In this document: positions 1 to 5,868 of the stretch, piece by piece
Position numbering within the stretch: the stretch's first letter is position 1
How the letters are laid out: each line of letters begins with the position of its first letter
DNA from: an uncultured Clostridia bacterium
GTDB taxonomy: Bacteria > Bacillota > Clostridia > Oscillospirales > Acutalibacteraceae
Reading direction: 5' to 3'
Assembly: GCA_945875045.1 (NCBI GenBank)
Contig: CAMCIX010000046.1
Location: 1-8,889, forward strand
DNA length: 8,889 nt
Translations under genes and position numbers: made by a program
Notes under the pieces: generated by a model
What the model saw: the letters and a program-made list of their open reading frames with translations, nothing else
Database searches by the model: none
What the model was told of the DNA's origin: nothing

Positions 1-60
1 GTCTTAGCCCCATAGCTTTGTGTCCCCGCCTTTCGGTGGGTTTACTAAATATATTCAATC
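1..60 (-). promoter_or_regulatory. GEMM-I (c-di-GMP-I class) riboswitch aptamer, 3' part cut off by window edge
   Basis: Read on the minus strand from base 60 to base 1, this matches the 5' half of the GEMM-I aptamer. It shows AAACC, a hairpin capped by a GAAA tetraloop (arms CACC and GGCG, one A-C mismatch), GGGAC, the CAAAGC tetraloop receptor, and GGGGCTAA. Spacing from AAACC to GGGAC equals that of the V. cholerae Vc2 aptamer (12 nt). In Vc2 numbering, G21 (base 45), C46 (base 20), A47 (base 19) and C59-U60-A61-A62 are kept. The C22-G45 pair is replaced by U22-A45 (bases 44 and 21), a compensatory change that supports the fold. Position 20 (base 46) is A rather than G; G20 contacts the ligand in c-di-GMP aptamers, and A20 is the mark of the cGAMP-sensing GEMM-Ib subgroup. 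The second helix, C92 and the expression platform lie beyond base 1, so the controlled gene and ON/OFF sense cannot be seen. Confidence 0.85.
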
Positions 61-66
61 ATAGAC

Positions 67-95
67 ATTATATTCCAATATTAATAATTTGTCAA
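67..95 (-). promoter_or_regulatory. Perfect-consensus sigma-A promoter for the riboswitch transcript
   Basis: On the minus strand there is TTGACA (bases 95-90), a 17-base spacer, and TATAAT (bases 72-67): both hexamers and the spacing are exact consensus. The expected transcription start, about 7 bases past the -10, falls at base 60, where the 5' strand of the riboswitch begins. The riboswitch transcript therefore has its own promoter and need not depend on read-through from the cyclase gene. In the frame as sequenced, the cyclase stop codon (92-94) falls inside the -35 box. In the restored frame the gene ends at 105, just outside the promoter. Confidence 0.85.
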
Positions 96-1726
96 GTTTT
101 TTGCTTAAAAAACATTTCCATTCGCATAAGCTCGCTTATCGTACCAAGCCTGTTTATCGTTGTACATACGCGCGTCTGCTTTGTCAAAAGCTCGCTTCTT
201 GAGACCTCGGGATACTCTGTCGAAAGAACGTATCCGCAGGCAAAATATATTTTGGGGGTTGCTCCCGAGCCGTTATAATCCTCTGCCGCCTTATGCAGAG
301 CACCGTAATATCCCTCTAACTTTTCGCGGTCGGCGTTTCTTACAATAACGGCAAACTCATCTCCGCCCCAGCGGCACACAAATTCGCCCTTGCCGAAGGT
401 CTTCCGCAAAAGTTCGGAAAATTTTACAATCACCCTATCCCCGACCTTATGACCGTATGTATCGTTAATATGCTTAAAACCGTTTAAATCGAGCATCATA
501 ACCCCTATAGGCTCCCCTTCGGGAATCTTATTATTTATGTAATCATCAAAGCGTGCTCTATTGAATAGTTTTGTTTTTACATCAACATATGCTTTTTTAT
601 TAATATTCAAAATGCTTTTAGCAAACATATAAAATGTATAGATTAAAAACGCAATCGTTGTAAATATAATACCCGAAGAGGTGTCTTTAATATAGTAATA
701 GGCAAAATCGAAAACACAACCAAAAACAATCAGGCTGATAAATACCATTGTATCTCTACGTTTGGCTTCGTTGCGGGCGGCAAACAGACCCGCAATAATC
801 AATAACGCAATATCTGCAACAAGCATTATATGGCTCACATTAAGGGTTTCCCGCAAATCTGCAATCCCCGTAACCTGGCATATTAAGCAAACAAGCGCCG
901 CAACACTGTTTACAATCGCGGCAACCCTCGGCAGAACGCATAATTTGCCTGTATTCCGTTCGTCAATAAATAATAGCAGCGGAATAGGCATAATAAAGAG
1001 CGCCGCAAGAGTTATATACCCTAATGAGGCGGTATGATTCTCAAACATTATCGGTGAAAAGCGGGTATCCGTAATACGCCAAATTCCAACAATCAGAGAA
1101 AAAATACCGAGATAAAGCATATCAAAAGAGGAGGTGCGCTTATTTGCGATAAATCCTAACTGTACAACAATGAGCAGTATTCCCATTATTATACAAAGTG
1201 AGGAAAGTATTATCTGGGGTAAATCGGTCTTTAACCTTTGCATAAAAACGGCGTATCTTGAGCCGATATTAAACACTACCTCCCTATCTCTAACGCTTTC
1301 ATAAACAGGAGTTACGGTGACGGTTGCCGTTTTGCCGATATCCGAATTATAGAGCGGAATAACAACCCAGTTACTGCTCGGGGATTTGCCTAAGGTATTA
1401 TCTACAGTAAGACTGTATACCAAATTGCCGTCAAAGCGGACTTCGGCTAAACTATGTACAACATAAAATATCAGACAATCCTCACCGTTATCCATATCGC
1501 CTATTTCAAAGCGGTATTCCTTTCGCATGCCTATAGGGGCTGATGAATCCTTGATTTCATGTTCCGTATAATTCACCGTTTTATATGAAGCGATATTTCG
1601 GTCGCTGTGAACGGTATTGTCCTTAAACGCTGCCATATAAACCGAAAAAGCCACAAACAAAAACGCTGTTACAAAACATACCGCAACCGTAATACTTTTC
1701 AGATCAAATTGTAATTTTTTCTTCAA
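92..1726 (-). CDS. Membrane sensor diguanylate cyclase (GGDEF), frameshifted near the C terminus
   Basis: Makes c-di-GMP from two GTP in response to an unknown external cue. Residues 11-33 are a first membrane segment. Residues 35-165 are extracytoplasmic and beta-rich, like a jelly-roll sensor. About 7 membrane segments follow (168-192, 201-217, 235-254, 264-287, 297-316, 326-347, 351-370), an arrangement like 7TMR-DISM receptors. The GGDEF domain starts near 376, with metal and substrate residues D413, N421, D422, H426 and D430 and an intact GGDEF at 454-458. The RxxD inhibitory site is absent (GKGE in its place). After T515 the frame is wrong: the -1 frame (bases 180 to 105) reads KADARMYNDK, the normal end of the domain, and stops at 105-107. 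One base seems lost in the A run at 180-182, so residues 516-544 are probably non-native and activity is doubtful. The start is TTG (1724-1726) with GGGGGTG about 4 bases upstream. Confidence 0.88.
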   Translation of the reverse strand: MKKKLQFDLKSITVAVCFVTAFLFVAFSVYMAAFKDNTVHSDRNIASYKTVNYTEHEIKDSSAPIGMRKEYRFEIGDMDNGEDCLIFYVVHSLAEVRFDGNLVYSLTVDNTLGKSPSSNWVVIPLYNSDIGKTATVTVTPVYESVRDREVVFNIGSRYAVFMQRLKTDLPQIILSSLCIIMGILLIVVQLGFIANKRTSSFDMLYLGIFSLIVGIWRITDTRFSPIMFENHTASLGYITLAALFIMPIPLLLFIDERNTGKLCVLPRVAAIVNSVAALVCLICQVTGIADLRETLNVSHIMLVADIALLIIAGLFAARNEAKRRDTMVFISLIVFGCVFDFAYYYIKDTSSGIIFTTIAFLIYTFYMFAKSILNINKKAYVDVKTKLFNRARFDDYINNKIPEGEPIGVMMLDLNGFKHINDTYGHKVGDRVIVKFSELLRKTFGKGEFVCRWGGDEFAVIVRNADREKLEGYYGALHKAAEDYNGSGATPKIYFACGYVLSTEYPEVSRSELLTKQTRVCTTINRLGTISELMRMEMFFKQKT

Positions 1727-1761
1727 ATAAACACCCCCAAACGAAATCGGATTCTTTATTT

Positions 1762-1790
1762 ATTATACTACTCTTATATCTTTACTTCAA
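1762..1790 (-). promoter_or_regulatory. Promoter of the diguanylate cyclase gene
   Basis: On the minus strand, TTGAAG (1790-1785), a 17-base spacer and TATAAT (1767-1762). The predicted start near 1755 leaves a leader of about 28 bases before the TTG codon. That is too short to hold a riboswitch, so the cyclase itself is not expected to be under the riboswitch seen at the left edge. Confidence 0.65.
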
Positions 1791-1829
1791 GTTAAATAAT
1801 TCTTATTACTCAATACAAAGCGTAAATCA

Positions 1830-1858
1830 TAGTCATATAAAAAAGACACTCATATAAT
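1830..1858 (+). promoter_or_regulatory. Probable promoter of the tandem-paralog/RemA-like operon
   Basis: TAGTCA (1830-1835, 4 of 6 to consensus), 17-base spacer, TATAAT (1853-1858). It lies in the 245-base divergent gap between the cyclase gene and the plus-strand operon and would place the start near 1865, ahead of the hairpin at 1876-1906. A weaker alternative is TTGAAA at 1916-1921 with a poor -10 at 1939-1944, which would start transcription after the hairpin. Confidence 0.4.
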
Positions 1859-1875
1859 AATTATTCCCATAAAAC

Positions 1876-1917
1876 AACGACCTGTCCCCAATCGAGGCAG
1901 GCCGTTATTGTTTTCTT
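1876..1917 (+). terminator. Terminator-like leader hairpin upstream of the tandem-paralog operon
   Basis: Bases 1878-1886 pair with 1896-1904 (CG, mismatch, CCTG.C against G.CAGG, mismatch, CG; one G-U pair), extended by AA/TT at 1876-1877 and 1905-1906. A T-rich run follows (TTATTGTTTTCTT). The shape is that of an intrinsic terminator on the plus strand. If the promoter at 1830-1858 is used, the hairpin sits in the leader about 10 bases from the start and could act as an attenuator. If the weaker downstream promoter is used, it may only block incoming transcription. Confidence 0.45.
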
Positions 1918-1971
1918 GAAAAACGATTTTTTAATACTTACCTTATTAAAAGATGAAAGGACGGTAAAGTT

Positions 1972-2463
1972 ATGAAAATACATCTTGTTTTAACCAAAGC
2001 GGATGCGGATATCATCTGCCTAAAAAAATCGCTGCCGAGAGGAAAATTTAATGAGTTTGTCATTAAAGTCCTGCGCCACGCCGCAAAAGGCAGTGTGGCA
2101 AGTGTACCGATGGAGTTTGAAATTGACGGTACAGTATCAGAGCTTCACACCAAAATTGATTTGCCCGAGGACCTCGTTAAATCCTGCTACGAGAAGTTAG
2201 GATTTGAGAAAAACAAATTCACTACCGGTGTGAAAGCCGAAATCAGGAAATGCATCAATAAAAACCGAAAAGTTCCAACGGCGGAACGAATACCGCTTAC
2301 TACGATCAGAAATATTGTGGACGAAAATTTCTTACGCATAAGAAATAAAGAGCAAAAGCTTGAAAAACACCCACGTAATAATACTCTGCTCTTTTCGTCA
2401 TACGAGCGAATGATTCAAAATATTTTAAGCGATTTGAAATCGGCAAAAAGGGAAAGAAGGTGA
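1972..2463 (+). CDS. Protein of unknown function, first of two tandem paralogs
   Basis: 163 residues, soluble, no signal peptide or membrane segment, rich in lysine and arginine. I do not recognise the family. The N-terminal 40 residues (a short beta-like strand, a helix, then KKSLPRG at 18-24 followed by an amphipathic helix) align with the next gene's product, and both share a basic helix later (here 86-99, IRKCINKNRK type). The strand/helix/SLP-G/helix layout recalls ribbon-helix-helix DNA-binding proteins, including plasmid ParR-type adaptors, but this is only a resemblance. The start is ATG with AAAGGA about 10 bases upstream, which is rather far. The stop is 4 bases before the next start, with that gene's Shine-Dalgarno overlapping this gene's end, so the two are probably translationally coupled. 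Confidence 0.7.
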   Translation: MKIHLVLTKADADIICLKKSLPRGKFNEFVIKVLRHAAKGSVASVPMEFEIDGTVSELHTKIDLPEDLVKSCYEKLGFEKNKFTTGVKAEIRKCINKNRKVPTAERIPLTTIRNIVDENFLRIRNKEQKLEKHPRNNTLLFSSYERMIQNILSDLKSAKRERR

Positions 2464-2467
2464 AATA

Positions 2468-3103
2468 TTGGCAAACCAAAGAATTATACATTTTGTTTTG
2501 TGTGCTAAAGACAGCGACTTAATTGCTTGGAAAAAGTCGCTACCCAAAGGAACCTTTAATAAAACCGTGAACGAAATTTTATCGGCGGAATATAAAGGCA
2601 AAGAAGCACATGTCCCTTGCAAATTCTCGTCCACAGAAATCACCGGCGAGCATCACTACCGACTGATAATTCGTGACCAAAATGCTTTAGAATTCTTGCG
2701 AAAATTCGTGTGGAGCGATGTAACCGAAAATATTAAAAAGGTTATTCGCAGGCATATTAAGAAAAATAACGAGATGCCAAAATATGCAAATTTCGAGATG
2801 GTGGTGGCACTTTTCAGGAAATTGTACACAGAGATGAATTTTGCAACAGACAGAACCGTAGGCGAAGACCACAGGTATATGAAGCTTCAAAATGCCTACC
2901 GTGAAGTGTTAGAAAAAACCGTTTTGGCAATAGAAAATTGCTATAGCGGCGGCGAAATACAGGGTGATATAAATTCAAGCACTCTCGACTGCGGAAAAAT
3001 TGTAAATGAAGTTTTTGCAGAAGTATTCCCGGTCCTTGAATATATTTTGGAGGACTATGACGAATATTGGGATGAAGCCGACCCTGATGATGAAGATTTT
3101 TAA
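2468..3103 (+). CDS. Protein of unknown function, second tandem paralog with acidic tail
   Basis: 211 residues, cytoplasmic, family not recognised. It aligns with the preceding gene product over about 120 residues: an IHFVL-type strand, a D.DLI helix, KKSLPKG at 22-28, a charged middle, then the basic helix around 88-100. It adds a C-terminal extension (about 125-211) that ends in a strongly acidic tail (196-211, mostly D and E). The start is TTG (2468-2470), chosen because AGAAGGTG lies just upstream across the previous stop and because the paralogous N terminus begins there. A basic head with an acidic tail would suit a nucleic-acid-binding protein that also has a protein partner, but that is inference. 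A RemA-like gene follows after 49 bases. Confidence 0.72.
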   Translation: MANQRIIHFVLCAKDSDLIAWKKSLPKGTFNKTVNEILSAEYKGKEAHVPCKFSSTEITGEHHYRLIIRDQNALEFLRKFVWSDVTENIKKVIRRHIKKNNEMPKYANFEMVVALFRKLYTEMNFATDRTVGEDHRYMKLQNAYREVLEKTVLAIENCYSGGEIQGDINSSTLDCGKIVNEVFAEVFPVLEYILEDYDEYWDEADPDDEDF

Positions 3104-3152
3104 TATTAGAACCTAAAATCCATTTACAACTTTAAAGAAAAGGAGAAAAAAT

Positions 3153-3394
3153 ATGAGGAATAAATTTTTCGATATAGGCGCCGGCGCCTATATAAACAGC
3201 GACGAGGTGGAATTTATTTTAGATACCAATGCGGGTAAAGTCAGAAGATTTTTCAAGAAATACGGCATAGACAGAAATACCCCCAAGTCTTTGACGCAAC
3301 CTCTACCGATGAAATAAAGAGTATGATATTTCTGAAAAGCGGTAAGATTGCCATTTCAAATATGCGGTCAACCCTGCTTGTTAATATATTGTGA
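3153..3394 (+). pseudogene. RemA/DUF370-like regulator, broken by a one-base frameshift
   Basis: ATG at 3153 with a perfect AAAGGAG 7 bases upstream. The first frame gives 54 residues and stops at 3315-3317. The -1 frame from about 3287 continues with a VFDAT...SMIFL...IAISN...TLLVNIL pattern to a TGA at 3392-3394. Joined, the product is about 80 residues and resembles RemA of Bacillus along its length: K-F-x-x-IG-x-G near the start, a basic A.-.VRR helix, DAT, and the closing I.IS.....TL segment. RemA proteins are small DNA-binding regulators, in Bacillus activators of matrix genes. A base appears to be missing in the run CCCCCAA at 3280-3286. It may be a decayed gene or a consensus error. 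It follows the tandem paralogs in the same operon. The family call rests on pattern memory, not a search. Confidence 0.7.
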
Positions 3395-3509
3395 TATAAT
3401 CATATCAAAGAGGAAACAAATCGGCAAATGTACGGGGAAATATGTGAGCCTTCAGCCGGATTTTAAGTGTGAAATTTAGGTTGGTTAAGAACATCCGCAC
3501 CAGTCGAGT
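3395..3509. other. Gene-free stretch after the RemA-like gene
   Basis: I see no gene here. A TGA-TATAAT extended -10 like sequence at 3392-3400 lacks a partner -35 at a good distance. The stretch leads into the terminator hairpin at 3510-3537. Short readings in this area are not supported by a ribosome binding site. Confidence 0.5.
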
Positions 3510-3549
3510 GCCTCGGTACGCAAACGCGTATCGGGGCTTCTTCTTTTAT
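3510..3549 (+). terminator. Intrinsic terminator of the plus-strand operon
   Basis: GCCTCGGTACGC (3510-3521) pairs with GCGTATCGGGGC (3526-3537) over 12 positions, two of them G-U, around an AAAC loop. It is followed by TTCTTCTTTTAT. This is a regular rho-independent terminator for transcripts coming from the tandem-paralog/RemA-like operon. Confidence 0.75.
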
Positions 3550-3597
3550 AAGGCTCTGTTTCTCGCGTTTAAGCGGCGTCTTTTTTGCTGCATCTTT

Positions 3598-3643
3598 ACA
3601 AAACGAAAATCCGTTCTCGAAAGAGGACGGATTTTCGTTTTGT
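3598..3643. terminator. Bidirectional terminator between convergent operons
   Basis: A 46-base palindrome. The arms at 3598-3614 and 3627-3643 are perfect 17-base complements, extended inward by 4 more pairs (3615-3618 with 3623-3626, one G-U) to a GAAA loop at 3619-3622. The GC core (3611-3618 with 3623-3630) is flanked on each strand by TTTTCGTTTTGT. It can therefore terminate the plus-strand operon as a back-up and the minus-strand dnaD-mnmG operon. It is the only terminator candidate downstream of mnmG. Confidence 0.75.
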
Positions 3644-3710
3644 ATTATTCATTTTTCATTATTCAATATTCATCATTCATTAAATCGGATTTTCTTAATG
3701 AAGAATGAAA
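3644..3710. repeat. AT-rich ATTCAT-type short repeats beside mnmG
   Basis: The stretch from 3644 to about 3681 is a run of degenerate ATTATTCAT/ATTCAAT/CATTCATTAA units. TTCATTAA and TTAATGAA form a small imperfect inverted repeat around the segment that follows. It lies in the 3' untranslated part of mnmG on the minus strand. No gene is seen. Confidence 0.4.
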
Positions 3711-3711
3711 T

Positions 3712-5580
3712 CTACTTCGCCAAGTATATAAGCAACACCGAAATATCGGCGGGGCTTACGCCCGAAATGCGGGAGGCTTGACCGATATTTGCGGGTCGTA
3801 TTTTATTAAGCTTTTCGACCGCTTCAAGCCGCAGTCCGTAAACAGCAGAATAATCAATATCATTAGGAATAGCCTTGCCCTCAAGGCGGAGCATTTCATT
3901 TACCTGTGCCTGCTGACGGGCGATATAGCCCTCGTACTTAATCTCGGTCTCGACCTTTTCCCGCACGCTGAAAGGCAAATCGGGTCTTTCCTTATCAAAG
4001 GGCGCTAACATATCATAGCTTATCTGCGGTCTTTTAACAAGGTCGGAAAGCCGCGTGCCCGTGCTTATAGGCGCGGTGCCGTTTTGCTCTAACAGGCGGT
4101 TTAGATCCGCATTAGGGGCTAAAAAGACAGTTTTAAGCCTTTCAATCTCCCTTTCCTTTTGCTCCTTGCGAAGTAAAAACGCGTCATAGGTTTTATCGTC
4201 TATAAGCCCTAATTTTCTGCCCGTCGGCATAAGTCGCTCGTCGGCGTTGTCCTGACGTAAAAGCAGTCTGTACTCGCTTCTTGAGGTCATCATTCTGTAG
4301 GGGTCGGAACAGCCCTTTGTCACAAGGTCGTCGATAAGCGTACCTATATACGACGACGCACGGGAGAGTACAAGCGGCTCCTTACCCTTGACCTTTAATG
4401 CGGCGTTTATTCCCGCGATAAGCCCCTGAGCCGCCGCCTCCTCGTACCCTGATGAGCCGTTGAACTGCCCCGCGCCGTAAAGGTTCGGAAAATCCTTCAT
4501 TTCAAGGGTTGCCCGCATAGCCGTAGGGTCAACGCAGTCATATTCTATCGCATATGCGTTGCGCATTATTTTGACATCTTTAAGGCAGGGGACGGTCTTA
4601 TAAAGCTCAATCTGCACCTCCTCGGGAAGCGAAGAGGAAAGCCCCTGCAAATACATTTCCTCGGTATTAATTCCACAGGGTTCGATAAAAAACTGGTGTC
4701 GCTTTTTATCGGCAAAGCGGACGATTTTATCCTCAATACTCGGGCAGTAGCGTGGACCTACCCCCTCAATCTCCCCCGCATAAAGGGGGGAACGGTTGAT
4801 ATTTTCGAGTATAACCCGCTTTGTCTCGTCATTGGTATAGGAAATATGACAGACCACCTTATTTTCGGGCGGAGTTTCGGTGGAATAGCTGAACGGGACT
4901 ACCCTCTCGTCCCCCTCTTGCACTTCAAGCTCGGAAAAATCAATACTGTCCCTTGAAACGCGGGCGGGAGTTCCTGTTTTAAAGCGTCTTAGCGGCAAGC
5001 CGAGCCTTTTAAGCGATTCGGCTAAAGCCGTCGCGGGGAAGTTGCCGTCGGGTCCCGAGGCATAGTTTACCTCACCGACATATACCCTACCGCCTAAAAA
5101 CGTACCCGTGGCAATAACAACCGAGCGACAGGAAAAATCCGCGCCCAGCTTAGATATACAATGCCATACCTCATTTTCAAAATAAATATCGGTAATCTCG
5201 CACTGCTTGACGTCAAGGTTTTCCTCTAACTCTACCGCGTGCTTCATATATTCGCTGTAAGCCCTGCGGTCAATCTGAGCTCGCAGAGAATGAACCGCGG
5301 GACCCTTGCCGAGATTAAGCATACGGCTTTGGAGGGTGTTTTTATCCGCCGCTTTTCCCATCTCGCCGCCCAAAGCGTCAAGCTCTCTTACAAGGTGACC
5401 CTTCGCCGTACCGCCGATTGACGGGTTACAGGGCATATTGCCCACCCAGTCCACGCTTATTGTAAACATTATAGTCTTACAGCCGAGCCTTGCCGAAGCC
5501 AAAGCCGCCTCTACCCCCGCGTGTCCGCCGCCTATAACGGCGACCTCATATTCTCCCGCATTATATTTATTTATTTCCAA
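3712..5580 (-). CDS. mnmG: tRNA uridine-5-carboxymethylaminomethyl modification enzyme MnmG (GidA)
   Basis: The FAD- and NADH-dependent subunit that, with the GTPase MnmE, installs the cmnm5 group (aminomethyl side chain) on the wobble uridine (U34) of several tRNAs, using methylene-tetrahydrofolate. It acts in the cytoplasm. The 622 residues match the usual full length. Visible marks: FAD-binding GGGHAG at 17-22; CNPSIGG at 51-57 holding the first conserved cysteine; GVGPRYCPSIEDK at 273-285 with the second (C279); AGQFNGSSGYEEA at 370-382; and the helical C-terminal MnmE-binding part from about 555 (YEGYIARQ onward). The start is TTG (5578-5580) with AAGGAG 8 bases upstream (5589-5594), and the FAD motif falls at the expected distance from it. 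mnmE, a frequent neighbour, is not present here. Upstream on the same strand are the MITE-like element and the helicase-loader gene, so it is probably cotranscribed with them unless the element carries a promoter. Confidence 0.97.
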   Translation of the reverse strand: MEINKYNAGEYEVAVIGGGHAGVEAALASARLGCKTIMFTISVDWVGNMPCNPSIGGTAKGHLVRELDALGGEMGKAADKNTLQSRMLNLGKGPAVHSLRAQIDRRAYSEYMKHAVELEENLDVKQCEITDIYFENEVWHCISKLGADFSCRSVVIATGTFLGGRVYVGEVNYASGPDGNFPATALAESLKRLGLPLRRFKTGTPARVSRDSIDFSELEVQEGDERVVPFSYSTETPPENKVVCHISYTNDETKRVILENINRSPLYAGEIEGVGPRYCPSIEDKIVRFADKKRHQFFIEPCGINTEEMYLQGLSSSLPEEVQIELYKTVPCLKDVKIMRNAYAIEYDCVDPTAMRATLEMKDFPNLYGAGQFNGSSGYEEAAAQGLIAGINAALKVKGKEPLVLSRASSYIGTLIDDLVTKGCSDPYRMMTSRSEYRLLLRQDNADERLMPTGRKLGLIDDKTYDAFLLRKEQKEREIERLKTVFLAPNADLNRLLEQNGTAPISTGTRLSDLVKRPQISYDMLAPFDKERPDLPFSVREKVETEIKYEGYIARQQAQVNEMLRLEGKAIPNDIDYSAVYGLRLEAVEKLNKIRPANIGQASRISGVSPADISVLLIYLAK

Positions 5581-5593
5581 AAGAATTACTCCT

Positions 5594-5868
5594 TAAGCAA
5601 AGCTGACAAATCCGAACTCGATTTTAAAGGGCGGATTTTCGCCTTTGCATTGTTAAAATACTCGTAAATCCGTCAGGATTTACTGCGTTTTGTGCCTCGC
5701 ACAGACAAAAATCCGCCACTTCAAAATTCTGCGACCTAAAACGAGCATACTTTCGAGTGATTTTTGGTGCGAAGGAAACCGCAAGGCTAACGCCTGCGGA
5801 TGACGACAAGCCGAAAAGTGCCGAAAATATGCCGTTTTAGGCGTGTTCGGATTCGTCAGCTTTGCTTA
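5594..5868. mobile_element. MITE-like element, 275 bp with 24-bp terminal inverted repeats
   Basis: The ends at 5594-5617 and 5845-5868 are inverted copies with 23 of 24 bases matching (mismatch at 5608/5854); each starts TAAGCAAAGCTGAC on its own strand. TA is found at both outer edges, which would fit a TA target duplication as made by IS630/mariner-type transposases. Inside are further inverted repeats: GGCGGATTTT (5630-5639) with AAAATCCGCC (5708-5717), and GTAAATCC/GGATTTAC around a 4-base loop (5664-5683). There is no transposase; a 61-codon minus-strand reading at 5624-5809 lies wholly inside and looks like chance coding of the element. A non-autonomous element mobilised in trans is the simplest reading. 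A folded intergenic RNA repeat is the alternative. Confidence 0.75.

Noticed and set aside
172..186. Programmed -1 frameshifting in the cyclase gene
   Set aside because: The site (ACA AAG) does not form a heptameric slippery sequence, the P-site codon would not re-pair, and no downstream stimulatory structure is evident; a deletion is simpler.
18..278. 86-codon plus-strand frame at the left end
   Set aside because: It is antisense to the riboswitch, promoter and 3' end of the cyclase gene and has no ribosome binding site.
3378..3400. Extended -10 (TGATATAAT) that might drive a small RNA or gene after the RemA-like gene
   Set aside because: No -35 at a suitable distance (TTGTTA is only 11 bases away) and nothing but a terminator downstream.
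3469..3708. 79-codon plus-strand open frame after the RemA-like gene
   Set aside because: It reads through both terminator hairpins and the AT-rich repeats, has no ribosome binding site at a proper distance, and its composition is that of translated palindromes.
1..3711. CRISPR array or phage defence island
   Set aside because: No regularly spaced repeats, nucleases or Cas-like proteins are seen; the short ATTCAT runs at 3644-3681 are degenerate and unspaced.
5624..5809. 61-codon minus-strand open frame inside the MITE-like element
   Set aside because: It lies wholly within the element between the inverted repeats, lacks a Shine-Dalgarno site and resembles no protein family; better explained as chance coding.
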